Assembly: GCF_043290135.1 (NCBI RefSeq)
Contig: NC_134704.1
Location: forward strand, 10,039,501 to 10,103,500
DNA: 64,000 nt
Reading direction: 5' to 3'
Source of the DNA: Rhipicephalus microplus
Lineage: Eukaryota; Arthropoda; Arachnida; Ixodida; Ixodidae
Part shown: piece by piece, positions 1 to 10,559 of the stretch
How positions within the stretch are numbered: the stretch's first letter is position 1
Layout: every line of letters begins with the position of its first letter
The notes under the pieces: model-generated
Seen by the model: only the letters and a program-made list of their open reading frames with translations
What the model was told of the DNA's origin: nothing
Databases searched by the model: none
Program-made: the position numbers and the translations under genes

Positions 1-17
1 TATATATATATATATAT
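1..17. repeat. (TA)n microsatellite, cut by window edge
   Basis: Pure TA dinucleotides at the left edge. They abut the 3' end of the tRNA-headed repeat that follows on the minus strand. The same repeat tail also leads into a TA array at 2174, so the array may have grown from the element's tail. Confidence 0.9.
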
Positions 18-255
18 GAGATCTAATAGACAATAATGCCAAGGAATGAATAGGGGAAGTTATTAGAACGAATATAATGTAAAGAAGAAGAAAGACAAGT
101 GGGTGAAAAAATAATTTGCCCTGAGCAGGAATTGAACCATACGACCTTCGAATAACACGTCTGATGCTCTAACCACTGAGCCATCACGGCGGCTATTCCC
201 CCAGCCACTTTGTTGGGTTCATATTTGAATTTAAACGTCGGAGTGTCATTTACAT
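17..255 (-). repeat. tRNA-headed dispersed repeat (SINE-like), copy A
   Basis: Read on the minus strand it starts near 250 with a GACACTCC motif. A tRNA-like head follows at about 200-117, with an A-box-like GGCTCAGTGGTTAGAGC and a B-box-like GGTTCAATTCC. It ends with an A+T-rich body (TAATAACTTCCCCTATTC, TTGGCATTATTGTC) and a GATCTCA(TA)n tail. Matching pieces lie at 252-330 and 537-707. The layout suggests a pol III SINE, but a GACACTCC segment lies upstream of the tRNA head, so the true unit may be larger. Confidence 0.6.
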
Positions 256-330
256 TCCATTGGTTCTAATAACTTCCCCTATACATTCCTTGGCATTATT
301 GTCTGTTAGATCTCATTATTATTGTGTCAA
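252..330 (+). repeat. 3' part of the same tRNA-headed repeat (copy B)
   Basis: The stretch at about 265-316 carries TAATAACTTCCCCTATAC, TTGGCATTATTGTC and TTAGATCTCATTATT. It matches the reverse complement of 17-80 with few differences. Only the tail half is present and it lies head to head with copy A. Confidence 0.6.
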
Positions 331-536
331 AACACGGAAAAATGAGCCCTTAGGTATACACTTCTTTCCCTTATTCATTAACAAGGGCCTCGTACTGGCA
401 GACTTGGTGCCGTTAGGTTGTATACGAGGGACTATTGATCAGCTGCCCGCTCGTAGTAAGTTCACGTCCTACGTGACGCCACACAGGCTCATAAAGAGTG
501 TGCCACACTCGCCGCCATGGCTACTAGTGGCGCTGA
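331..536. other. Spacer between repeat copies, no gene recognised
   Basis: The stretch is open in the + frame as part of an ORF at 260-730, but that ORF runs through repeat sequence on both sides, so I do not call it a gene. Nothing in its translation resembles a known domain. It may be an internal part of the flanking repeat. Confidence 0.4.
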
Positions 537-707
537 CTGACACTCCCACGTTTAAGATTGACATAGATATCCAACAAAGAGGCTGGGGTGATAGCTGTCG
601 TGGTAGCTCAGTGGTTAGAGCATCGAACGCGTTATTCGAAGATCGTAGGTTCGATTCCTGCTCACGGCAAGTTATTTTTTCACCCACTTTTCTTTCGTAT
701 TATTTAC
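537..707 (+). repeat. tRNA-headed repeat (copy C), body cut off by LINE
   Basis: It begins with GACACTCCCACGTTTAAG. The tRNA-like head at 597-669 folds as a cloverleaf: the acceptor arms GTCGTGG and TCACGGC pair over 7 bp with two G-T pairs, the anticodon stem TCGAA/TTCGA has 5 bp, and the T arm has GGTTCGATTCC. The residue expected to be U33 is G, which argues for a tRNA-derived SINE head rather than a working tRNA. The body stops at TTTACATT, where the RTE-like LINE tail begins. Confidence 0.65.
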
Positions 708-2165
708 ATTCATCATCATCATCAGCCTGACTACGTCCACTGCAGGACAAAGGCCTCTCCCATGTTCCGCCAGTTAACCCGGTCCTGTGCTTGCTGCTTC
801 CAATTTATACCCGCACACTTCTTAATCTCATCTGCCCACCTAACCTTCTGTCTCCCCCTAACCCGCTTCCCTTCTCTGGGAATCCAGTCAGTTACCCTTA
901 ATGACCAGCGGTTATCCTGTCTACGCGCTACATGCCCTGCCCATGTCCATTTCTTCTTCTTCATTTCAGCTATGATATCCTTAACCCCCGTTTGTTCCCT
1001 AATCCACTCTGCTCTCTTCTTGTCTCTTAAGGTTACACCTACCATTTTTCTTTCCATTGCTCGCTGCGTCGTCCTCAATTTAAGCTGAACCCTCTTTGTA
1101 AGTCTCCAGGTTTCTGCTCCGTAGCTAAGTACCGGCAAGATACAGCTGTTATATACCTTCCTCTTGAGGGATAGTGGCAATCTACCTGTCATAATTTGAG
1201 AGTGCTTGCCGAATGTGCTCCACCCCATTCTTATTCTTCTAGTTACTTCAATCTCGTGGTTCGGCTCTGCGGTTATTACCTGCCCTAAGTAGACATAGTC
1301 TTTTACAACTTCAAGTGCACTATTACCTATCTCGAAGCGCTGCTCCTTGCCGAGGTTGTTGTACATTACTTTCGTTTTCTGCAGATTAATTTTAAGACCC
1401 ACCTTTCTGCTCTCCTTGTCTAGCTCCGTAATCATGAGTTGCAATTCGTCCCCCGAGTTACTCAGCAATGCAATGTCATCGGCGAAGCGCAGGTTACTAA
1501 GGTATTCTCCATTGACTCTTATCCCTAACTGTTCCCATTCTAGGCTTCTGAAAACCTCCTGTAAGCACGCGGTAAACAGCATTGGGGAAATTGTGTCCCC
1601 CTGCCTTACACCCTTCTTGATTGGTATTCTGTTGCTTTCTCTATGAAGCACAATGGTAGCAGTTGATCCCCTGTAGATTTCTTCCAGAATGTTTATATAT
1701 ACTTCATCTACGCCCTGATTCCGCAGTGTTTGCATGACGGCTGATATTTCTACTGAATCAAACGCCTTCTCGTAATCTATGAAGGCTATGTATAGTGGTT
1801 GGTTATACTCTGAGCATTTCTCTATTACCTGATTGATAGTATGAATGTGGTCAATTGTTGAGTAGCCTGTTCGAAATCCTGCTTGTTCCTTTGGTTGATT
1901 GAATTCTAATGTTTTCTTTACTCTGTTAGCAATTACCTTTGTAAATAGCTTGTATACTACAGAGAGCAAGCTGATCGGCCTGTAATTTTTCAAGTCCTTG
2001 TCATCTCCTTTCTTATGTATTAAGATGATGTTAGCGTTCTTCCAAGACTCTGGTACTCTTCCCGCCGGGAGACACCTCGTAAACAGGGTGGCTAGTTTTT
2101 CTAACACAATCTGTCCTCCATGTTTCAGCAGATCTGATGTTACCTGATCTGTTAGATCTGTTAGA
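708..2165 (-). mobile_element. RTE-like non-LTR retrotransposon, 5'-truncated
   Basis: On the minus strand the element runs from about 2165 to 708 and ends in the 3' tail GACGTAGTCAGGCTGATGATG, a (TGA)n-type end. The same 3' end occurs at 32299 and 61143. The reverse transcriptase is present but the endonuclease domain is missing, as in ordinary 5' truncation during target-primed reverse transcription. The reading frame is intact, so this is a fairly young copy. The RTE assignment rests on the C-terminal region and tail type, by memory. Confidence 0.8.
731..2107 (-). CDS. Reverse transcriptase ORF of RTE-like LINE (N-terminus missing)
   Basis: A 458-codon frame with no stop codon. The RT fingers region (WKNANIILIHKKGDD, YRPISLL) is followed by AFIDYEKAFDSV with the first catalytic Asp, VRQGDTISPMLF, and the catalytic LRFADDIALLSNS. 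The thumb and a C-terminal region follow (LPVLSYGAETW, RAMERKMVGVTLRDKKR, WAGHVARRQDNRW) and it ends FVLQWT. The frame stays open for about 18 codons above the first start-like GTG, up to the truncation near 2165, so the start is not real. It would supply target-primed reverse transcription, but without the endonuclease this copy is not autonomous. Confidence 0.85.
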   Translation of the reverse strand: MLEKLATLFTRCLPAGRVPESWKNANIILIHKKGDDKDLKNYRPISLLSVVYKLFTKVIANRVKKTLEFNQPKEQAGFRTGYSTIDHIHTINQVIEKCSEYNQPLYIAFIDYEKAFDSVEISAVMQTLRNQGVDEVYINILEEIYRGSTATIVLHRESNRIPIKKGVRQGDTISPMLFTACLQEVFRSLEWEQLGIRVNGEYLSNLRFADDIALLSNSGDELQLMITELDKESRKVGLKINLQKTKVMYNNLGKEQRFEIGNSALEVVKDYVYLGQVITAEPNHEIEVTRRIRMGWSTFGKHSQIMTGRLPLSLKRKVYNSCILPVLSYGAETWRLTKRVQLKLRTTQRAMERKMVGVTLRDKKRAEWIREQTGVKDIIAEMKKKKWTWAGHVARRQDNRWSLRVTDWIPREGKRVRGRQKVRWADEIKKCAGINWKQQAQDRVNWRNMGEAFVLQWT

Positions 2166-2170
2166 TCTCA

Positions 2171-2173
<3 letters not shown>

Positions 2174-2220
<47 letters not shown>
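2174..2220. repeat. (AT)n microsatellite, left of LTR element
   Basis: A perfect AT array of 47 bp. It continues after the LTR element at 4626, so the LTR element appears to have inserted into one TA array. Confidence 0.95.
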
Positions 2221-2221
<1 letters not shown>

Positions 2222-2223
<2 letters not shown>

Positions 2224-2356
2224 TAATGACGAAAACCGAAACTGGAACTCTCTCTGGCACAGACTCGCATGCTAGGGGGGAAGCCGAGAAAGACGAGGCA
2301 GAATAAGAACAGCCGGCCTGCAGCAAAGGCGTTGTCTCTTATTTCTCGTCGTTACA
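2222..2356 (+). repeat. 5' LTR
   Basis: 135 bp with TG...CA ends. It differs from the right copy mainly in its first 70 bp, and the last 65 bp are nearly identical. GAATAAG near 2304 could serve as a variant polyadenylation signal. The unequal divergence suggests either rearrangement or patchwork of LTR variants. Confidence 0.65.
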
Positions 2357-2434
2357 ATGGCGCAGTCGGCGAAGAAAACGGCTTACGTCTCGGTTTCGTC
2401 ATCCAGAACGCCCGCCGACGTGCAGCCGCGGTAA
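2357..2434 (+). CDS. Small ORF overlapping the PBS (possible gag start remnant)
   Basis: An ATG at 2357 opens 25 codons beginning MAQSAKKTAYVSVSSS and ending in TAA at 2432-2434. It starts inside the LTR/PBS junction. It could be a remnant of the original Gag N-terminus separated by a mutation, or a short leader ORF. No homology is claimed. Confidence 0.3.
   Translation: MAQSAKKTAYVSVSSSRTPADVQPR
2358..2369 (+). promoter_or_regulatory. Putative tRNA primer binding site
   Basis: TGGCGCAGTCGG begins one base after the 5' LTR. It complements a tRNA 3' end of the form CCGACTGCG-CCA. By memory this PBS type is used by some insect Gypsy elements and attributed to tRNA-Ser; the tRNA identity is inference. 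Confidence 0.6.
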
Positions 2435-2446
2435 GCGTCGCTTGAG

Positions 2447-2925
2447 GACGGCGTCAAGCCCTCCTCGGCAGCTGTTTACTGACACCACCGTTCGGGGACG
2501 GCGTCAAGGCCTCCTCGCCGTCACGCTTCTTCGCTGATGGGACCCGCAAGGCGTCCGTCGCGGCCAGCATCGATCCCAGCACCGACGGATGGCGTCCAGG
2601 CCTCCGTTGTGGTTCCGGGAAACTTGTCCTGGGACGCGACACGTCGCGGCAACCATGCGCACGGGCCTCTCTCACCTAGGGATGGCGTACATGCCTCCTC
2701 CATACCTGGCAACCTGTCGGCGCTTCAAGCACCCACCGTGTACGGCGTCGAGGCCTACCCGGCGGCGCAAGACCGCTTCATCTACGCCACAGTACCAGGT
2801 CACAACTCATCACATGGGTTCCGCTTGCCTGGGAACGTCGTTGACGCTTCCAGCGCCCTGGAACCCATGTCCACGATTCCTACCACAGCTGGATTTCCAA
2901 GGGACGCCGTCCACGCGTCCTTGGT
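2447..2925 (+). repeat. Degenerate repeats of a GACGGCGTC-AAGGCCTCC motif in gag region
   Basis: The motif or a close variant occurs at about 2447, 2497, 2584, 2681, 2741 and 2902. In the reading frame it encodes D-G-V-(K/Q/H)-A-S. The first copy precedes a stop in its frame and the second lies in a different frame from the ORF that follows, so indels have shifted the frame between repeats. Confidence 0.6.
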
Positions 2926-4496
2926 CAGCAATTGTACCACCTCGAGTACCGCAGTCACTGTATCCTCCGCAGAGGCGGGCCTTGGCTCTTCGTGCGGATC
3001 GCACGACAGCGCAGCGGAGCTGCAGCATACCATCGCGCAACTCCGCGTCACGACCAACGCCCTCATAGCGTCGAGCTCCCAGCTACGTCCTGCCATCTTG
3101 CCAACATTGTGCGCACTCAATGCCATGTTGGCTGCGGCCGCCTCACAAAACTTCGAGGTAAGCTCGCCCGAGAACCGTCGCAATCTCGGACGTTCTCTCA
3201 CGGAGGTATCAGAGCAAGTGAACTGCTTGGCGTGGGCACATTTCGGAGTTTTGCCCGCAGTCCCGCCATCGCCGATTTCCTTCGAGCTACCGGAGTTTCG
3301 CGGCTTCCAGGACGATGCCAAGGAATGGGTGGCAACCGTCAACGCTGTCGGAGATCACGCAGCGTGGACGGACCAAAAGAAGTGGGGCATGGCCATAGAC
3401 CGCCTTCGGAATGCTGCCGCGGCTTGGCATCGATACGAAGGCGTGCGGCAGACGTCCTGGGTGGACTGGAGTGACAAGCTCATAGCTGCTTTTGGACGGA
3501 GTCACCATCACCTCTCCACGACCACCCAGTCTTACGCGACCGCTACCGAGAATAGATCCCAGAAGGAGACCACCCTCGCGGCTTCAGCACCCGTTACCGG
3601 TACCAGTTCACTTCAGGGTCAATCCAACAGAAATACCAATGACGATGGGTTCATAAGAAATGAAGAGTCGGTTGCCAAGCGCAAGCCCAAGAAGCACAGC
3701 AAGGGCGACTTGTCAGCCGATGTACTGTTGGGGGAAAGCCTTCTGGATCCCCCCCAGTCTCTCCAGATGTACCCCAAGCGGTACCAAAGCCCATCGCGAT
3801 GTGGAAGCCCAAGTGTCGAGGTGCCTGAGCATTTGCTATTTGGGAGCCAAGCTCAGTCGCCTCTGGAGCTGAGTGGAGAAGCCCAGACGGAGCACAAACG
3901 AGGAAGAGCATCGAGGCGCCCTGTCATCGAGCGTTTCCTTAAGAAGAGCGGAGAGTCGCTGCCCGGAGATGTGTTTGCTCTAGATACTCCGACTGCCAGC
4001 TCCAACCAGGTGCAGCCAAGAAAGGAGGAAATAGCACCCACTCCTTTTTGGCCGAACCAGCAGTACATCCGAGCGAGGAGCCTGGCGATGCCATTGCAGG
4101 CTCCGGAACCACAAGCGTCTTTTGTTCCGGTAACCCCTCAGTCGCCACTTCTGCTCGGAAATGAGCAAGTCATCACAAGTGTGAAAGAACTTGGCGAAAA
4201 CAAGCAAACCGATAAGTTTGCTCGTGCTGTTTCGCCCGACCAGTGTGGATTGAAGAATAGTTTTGAGGACATGAGTCTGTGTCACATCAACAAACCGTCT
4301 GCCAAACACAAACTGATCTCTAGCAGCTCTTGTTCAGTGTTACAGGAGCAGCCATTGGCTGCCAAGCCTCATTTTGAAAGGACGTCAAACTTCCATGTGA
4401 AATATCAGCTTGGCCGAGCCCGGCCACCCCGGAATAGTCAATGCCGCCCACCGGAGACATTGTCGGTAGCCCACGAGGCTCGCAGTCGGGGCCGAG

Positions 4497-4501
<5 letters not shown>
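2537..4501 (+). CDS. Gag-like protein of LTR element
   Basis: 654 codons from ATG 2537. The stop overlaps the first bases of the 3' LTR. Residues 1-130 contain the D-G-V-x-A-S repeats and are Pro/Ser/Gly rich. Residues about 250-321 resemble a Ty3/Gypsy Gag capsid N-lobe: ELPEFRGFQDDAKEWVATV, then AWTDQKKWGMAIDRLRNAA, AAWHRYEGV and WSDKLIAAFGRS. The rest is Ser/Pro/Lys rich with no CCHC zinc knuckle. There is no pol frame before or after it. The protein would assemble particles, with RT supplied by another element. Codons upstream in other frames also show the repeat, so the true N-terminus may be longer and frameshifted. Confidence 0.7.
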
Positions 4502-5524
<1,023 letters not shown>

Positions 5525-5618
5525 GGCTACAGTGACACCTCCAATTGCCGGCTATATTGTGGAAAGATTCGGCTATAGAAGTGGATCGATGTTTTTACTA
5601 GGACTGCTCGCACTGTGG
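5525..5618 (+). CDS. Transporter A (SLC18B1-like MFS), penultimate coding exon
   Basis: Acceptor ATCAATGCAG and donor GTGAGT bound a 94-nt exon. Phase 1 entry gives ATVTPPIAGYIVERFGYRSG followed by SMFLLGLLALW. This is the C-domain G-P-x-x-G-G-like motif of vesicular-type MFS carriers (here TPPIAGYI) leading into the last membrane span. Transporter B has an exon of identical length and phase at 38352-38445, and 19 of 31 residues match. The earlier exons of this gene are not in the window. Family role: proton-coupled antiport of organic cations or polyamines into vesicles, by analogy with SLC18B1. Confidence 0.8.
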
Positions 5619-6123
5619 GTGAGTTCATTGGTTCCAATAATCAACACGAAAATCTGTGTCTATACATTACATTTACTGCATGTTACGCAAAATATTTAAG
5701 CTTCATTTCGTAACAGACCTCCCTGTGCGAGGCGTAGTGAAATAGCAAGAAGCAAGCACACACATTACACAAGTGCAGTGAATCCGACACAGAGCAGACA
5801 GCGTGTCTAATACGCAGAATCAAGCACAGTGTTTCTATTATAGATACAAAGAATAGAACAGCTTGTGTGGCACGTTCCTTTAGCGCGTCTTCTTAGTGGT
5901 TGACCAAACAGAATGCCTTTACGATGAAAAGAGAGAGAGAAAAAATATTTGCGCCGTATCTGCATGTTTCACTGCAAATGTCGTCAAATTATGATTTTCT
6001 TCCGTCTGGAGAGAGTGAATAAAACATTTATTTGATGTTCTGCGTGTGAAAGTTAGTGAATGGGGTTCTGAAGGTGCTGCGTTAAAAGGCCTCGATGCGC
6101 GCTGTGGGTAGGTGCCACCACCA
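5619..6123 (+). other. Start of the last intron of transporter A
   Basis: The donor is GTGAGTTC. No repeat or coding potential is recognised up to the Ruka insertion at 6134. The whole intron runs 5619-14159. Confidence 0.6.
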
Positions 6124-6133
6124 TGTCGTCTTA

Positions 6134-6372
6134 TGTGATATGTGAGGCTTAACGTCCCAAAACTACCATATGATTATGAGAGACGCCGTAGTATAGAGGG
6201 CTCCGGAAATTTCGTCCACCCGGGGTTCTTTAACGTGCACCCAAATATGAGCGCACGGGCCTACATTTTCGCCTCCACCGGAAATGCAGCCGCTGTAGCC
6301 GGGATTTGATCCCGCGACCTGCGGGTCAGCAGCCGAGTACCTTAGCCACTAGACCACCGCAGTGGGGCACCG
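6134..6372 (-). mobile_element. Ruka SINE, full length
   Basis: Minus-strand tRNA-derived SINE. The head at about 6368-6290 has CGGTGGTCTAGTGGCTAAGG-type A box and GGGATCAAATCCCGG B box. The body carries TTAAAGAACCCC and GGAGCCCTC motifs and the tail ends CACATATCA. A target duplication TGTCGTCTTA flanks it (6124-6133 and 6373-6382), 15 bp if one mismatch is allowed. Confidence 0.85.
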
Positions 6373-6382
6373 TGTCGTCTTA

Positions 6383-7490
6383 GCAGAACGCAGGAAACAC
6401 CCACCTTTTTGTGCATAGCGTTTCATTCTGAGCTTAGCGTAATTAACGCTACTTTCCTTCGAACTACTTATGTATGACATTTGTAGTATAAGAAATACAG
6501 TATACTGACTGAAGTGACGCAACGTAGTGGCAACACGAACTGAACTGTTTATTCCTCGATACATGGTCTTTTTATAGTCTGAAACCACGTGAGACATGAG
6601 TGACAGCCGAATACATAGGGGCTGGCTTGCTAACTAGTGATAAGGGGGATGGGCGGGTGATAGTGGTTTATTGCCAACGCTGCACTGACGTGGTGATGTG
6701 CTTGCTCATATGTGTGAAACATTTGTTTTTTAATCCATACTCAAGTACAAACGCAAAAACCAAGACAATATTGGTGGGCACTGTGCATGTGATTGGATTT
6801 TAAAATAAAGGCAAAGAACACACAAAGAAAAAGAAACAGGCCGTTTTGAGTGACAAACAGACAAGTCGACAGACAGACACACCAAAATTTTTGCGTCGGA
6901 GTGTCCCAAGAAAGACTATCGTATTTAAAAAATTACCGCCGGCATCTTCCCACAGGGGAAACTCGAGCACCGGCTTCGCAGAGTGGTAAGGGTATCGTGT
7001 AAAGGTTGCGTAATTAGGTAGGGTTTCAGAATTGGTAATCGTTATCCCGTCGTTATTATACTTATTTATTGAATGAAGGAGAAGCGTTGCCTTCAACGCT
7101 CATCGAAAACCAAGTAAAGACGGCCTTGACAGAATTCCGAACGAGCCATTCAGTGTTTACATATACGGGGTGGCCAGCGAACGGTTCTGCAGCGTGAGCA
7201 GTCGTTTCCTTACTAGCAGCCTGCGTCGGCCTTGCAATGCGAGAGAGGGGGAGGGGAGCGACAGTTTTGCGGATGTATTCCTGGGCCGGCACGAGGCGCA
7301 AGCATGCGCAGTGGGGGTATGGACGGTGCCACCGCTGACGCTGAAGCGCGACATCACGCGGCTTGAAAGTGCTCCGCATTTGAAAGAGGAAGGCAGGGAA
7401 GTTAACTCGAAGGTAGCATCCGGTATGAAACGCTACACTTTGGCTTGCAAATTGGAGATAGAAATAGAGACAGATACATAAAAAACAATT
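6383..7490. other. Intronic sequence, no gene recognised
   Basis: A G+C-rich patch at about 7180-7390 contrasts with A+T-rich surroundings. Overlapping short ORFs there lie in several frames with no recognisable domain. It may be an unrecognised repeat. Confidence 0.4.
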
Positions 7491-7626
7491 ACGCCATAAT
7501 TAATATGATAAACAATTACGCGAAGGGATATAAAGATGTGAAGAAGAGAGAGGTAGAAGAGAAATCGCGTTCATGACCAAATACGTGGCGGACGCCTCCT
7601 ATAGCCGGTTGTCTAGTCAAGTGTCC

Positions 7627-8520
7627 TCAGAGAATTGAAGAACCGCCTTGAAGACCTGGGTGTGGTGCCTCGCCGGAAAGAGAACTCTGTGTAGCCGCGG
7701 GCAGACCGTGGCGACGAAGTGCAGTGAGCAAGACGCCGCGTTGTGTGCGAAGCGCTGGGCAAACACACAACAGGTGCTCGATGGTTTCATCTGTCCTGCA
7801 TGCAGTACACGCAGGGGAGGAGGCAACGCCAAGCCAATGACGCCGGGCCGCAGGCCAGGAGCAGCCGATGCGCAAGCCAAGTAGCAGGGACCTCTCCCTC
7901 CTGGTGAAACCCCGGTCAGACAGCCGGATTGGTGATTTTATCCTTGCTACACGATCGTCAGGGTGGCAGCGTAGCAACAGCCTTCTCAATGTGAGCCTCG
8001 AAAAGTCTGAGGCGACCACGGTACGGCACACAGGGACAAAGGAGTGATGTTCTTCTTTCACCAGGGCGTCAGTCTGCCCGTTTCCCTGGATTCCCACATG
8101 AGATGGGACCCAGTGCAGAGAAACATCGACACCACTGGCAAAGAGGGCATGCAGTTTGGTGACGAGCACCTGCGATGCGACGCCTGCCCGTTCCGGCTTT
8201 GCCAAGGCCAGCAACGCAGCTCTTGAGTCGCACGCGACAGCCACGGGGAACGTTGGGGGGTTTGCTGCCAGGAGGTCAACTGCCAGGTGGAGACCGGCCG
8301 TCTACGCAGCGGTAGAGCAGGCCGCAAAAGGCAGATGGCGGGAGGTCGTCCAACCAAGTGCTAGCATAATGCATGAAGCTGTGGCCGAGCCTGTGTCTGC
8401 GATGACGGAGCCGTCCGTGTACGCAATAAGCCTTCCAGCCAGCTCTTCCTCTATCTTGGAGGCAGATATCTGCTTCAGTGCGCATATGGGTAAGCGACGC
8501 TTGGAGAGCCTTCCCAGACC
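7627..8520 (-). pseudogene. RNase H domain and C-terminal Cys region of LINE ORF2
   Basis: AYTDGSVI lies at the end of the 8302-9105 frame. After a frameshift, the 7627-8244 frame carries ACDSRAALLAL, HWVPSHVGIQGNGQTDALV (catalytic Asp) and then CTACRTDETIEHLLCVCPAL, the Cys/His motif usual at the end of I/R1-type ORF2. The break between frames makes it a pseudogene. Confidence 0.75.
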
Positions 8521-9925
8521 AGTGTTGATAGCCAGTGGTTTTTCTGTTGGCGGGGGAAGAGGGACGGTTGGAAGCACCAGTCCCACAGCTGCTTGATAGA
8601 TCTGCAGCAGCTCGCCAATCCGATATCCTGGTCGACTTTGCAGCCGGACAAGCAGGGGGCACCCAGCAGGCGCATGGGCTAGCCGATGAATGTGTAGAAG
8701 CCCACGTTGCTTTAGGAGCAGTGAGAGAGCCCAGACACCCGCCTCTGTCAGAGTGCCTGCGACTTGAGAGGACCGCGGCTGGCCGAGGACACAGCGAATG
8801 AAGCCCCTATACAGAAACTTGAGGCGCTCCAAAAGTCGCCGAGGAAGTGCTACCACAGGAAATGCGTACAGCAGCCGTGAGGTTGCTGCTGCTGAGTAAA
8901 GGCGAACAGCCCAGGATGGTGAGCAGCCGCGGCCACTGAGGAAGATGCCCTTTACTGCCTTCTGGGTTCTCTTCACCATGCATATGGTGACCATGCCGTC
9001 GGTAGTCCTGGGGGCCCAGGACAGCCGACGGTCTATGGAAAGCCCGAGATAGGTTACCGCACCCTCCCACGGTATTGTTGTGCCTTTGATCGTTAAACGG
9101 GCCACTCTGCTGCGTGTTCATGGTTTGGCATGCACAAGAAGTGTCTTCCTTTGCGCCGGAGAGACAGCCAGACCTACAGATGCGACATGGTCAACTACAG
9201 CATTCAGTGCACTCTGTAGGCAAGATCGGACAGATCGCAGATTCCTGGTAGGGTCCCCGTTCCACAAGGCGACGTAGTCATCGTATATGGAACATTGGAC
9301 CGGGTAGCGCTGGCCGGAATGAATGACAGCTCGAAGGCGTGCCAATACGATGTTGAGTAAGAAAGGGCACAGTGCACAACCCCGTGGCACCACTGTCGAT
9401 ACCGGTTGTGGAGAGCTGAACGCGCGACCTGCTCTCACGCAGGAAAATCGGCCCGACACAGAGCCCTGCACAAAACACAGCATGCAGCCATGCATGCCTA
9501 GGGCTCCAGTGCTTGCATGACTGCCAGGTGCGGCAAGCCATCAGAGGCAGTTTGCGCGTCCAAAAGCACTAAAAGGGCCGCTTCTTGCATGCTTCTTGCA
9601 TGCTCCAGTAACGAGACGACGTCACTAAGCGAGTCTTCTGTGCAGCGGTGGCGACGGAATCCAGTCTGCTGCTCGGGAAAGCAGTCTAGGGCCCTAGAAA
9701 TTCATTAGAGGTGGGCAAAGACCATTTATTATATCACCTTGCAGGCGGCTGATGTAAGAGAAACAGGCCTGTACGATGAAGAGGTCGACGCTGGCTTACG
9801 CGCTTTTAGTATATGTACAATCATGGCAGTAAGCCAAAATTTTGGTAGTTGTCCGCTGTACCAGATGTTATTGAAGTAGTGAAGCAGCTGGGCCTTCACA
9901 TTGTCTGCCAGAGTGCGGAGCATCT
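8520..9925 (-). pseudogene. Reverse transcriptase domain of LINE ORF2
   Basis: SYRPVSLTSAACKVI (9729-9923 frame) is the RT entry. VPRGCALCPFLLNIVLARL and the catalytic region follow in the 9118-9495 frame, where the expected Y-A-D-D reads IYDDYVALW. YLGLSIDRRLSW and LLYAFPVVALPRRLLERL (8302-9105 frame) are the thumb. Frame changes and the altered catalytic box indicate an inactive copy. Confidence 0.75.
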
Positions 9926-10304
9926 AAAACGTAATGAAGACCACTCCCGGTGCGCTTCGCCGCTTCGACCGGTTGAGAGACACGGTCAGTTCATGGGGCA
10001 GGAACGGTTCGTTGCACAGGGCTGCCACTTTCTCAGTGGTAAAGGCAGGGTGGTGTATACGGGGTATACATACTAGTCTGTCAAAAAGCTGGGCCTCTGC
10101 TGGTAGTCCTGGTGGTCTTGTTGCAAATTGACTCGCCATGAGGTCCGCCAGAGCAAGCTCCGTGAGGTCAAGAGAGATGGACACGGCCAGTATAGGTTGA
10201 CAGATGGCTGGCCCGCGCTGCAGTGATCGCAGAAGCCGCCACGCAGTTAAACTGCGTCGAGAGCTGGAGATGGTACTGCAGACATCCTCCCAGTTTGCTT
10301 CCAT
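9924..10304 (-). pseudogene. Linker between endonuclease and RT of LINE ORF2
   Basis: A 126-codon frame with NRSKRRSAPGVVF near its end, corresponding to the S-APG-D segment that precedes the RT in I/R1-type LINEs. The upstream part is helical and unremarkable. Confidence 0.6.
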
Positions 10305-10559
10305 CGTCAGTTTGCGTGGCGTCTACAGATGGCGCCTGAAAGCTGTCCAATTTTCTGCCGCGGAACCGCGGATGGCACAGCGCTCGGCCCTTCTTCCGTG
10401 GCCCACAACTGTAGCTGCTTGAGGTCAGGATCAGGACCTCCTGGCTTGGTTTTCGACATGACGGTAGCCACTTTAGCACTGTCGATTACATGCTGCAAGA
10501 AATGGCCCTCCGCAGGAGTCACACTGAGTCGCCGAAATATGCCCCAGTTGACCATAGGA

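Noticed and set aside
597..669. Functional tRNA gene
   Set aside because: It folds well but lacks U33, has repeat sequence on both sides and has a sister copy at 117-200 with the same extensions.
260..1088. Plus-strand ORFs at 260-730 and 588-1088
   Set aside because: They run through SINE-like repeats and antisense to the RTE reverse transcriptase; no domain.
2589..3911. ORFs in other frames over the gag-like region (both strands)
   Set aside because: Shadows of the G+C-rich 654-codon frame, which alone has the capsid-like pattern and reaches the 3' LTR.
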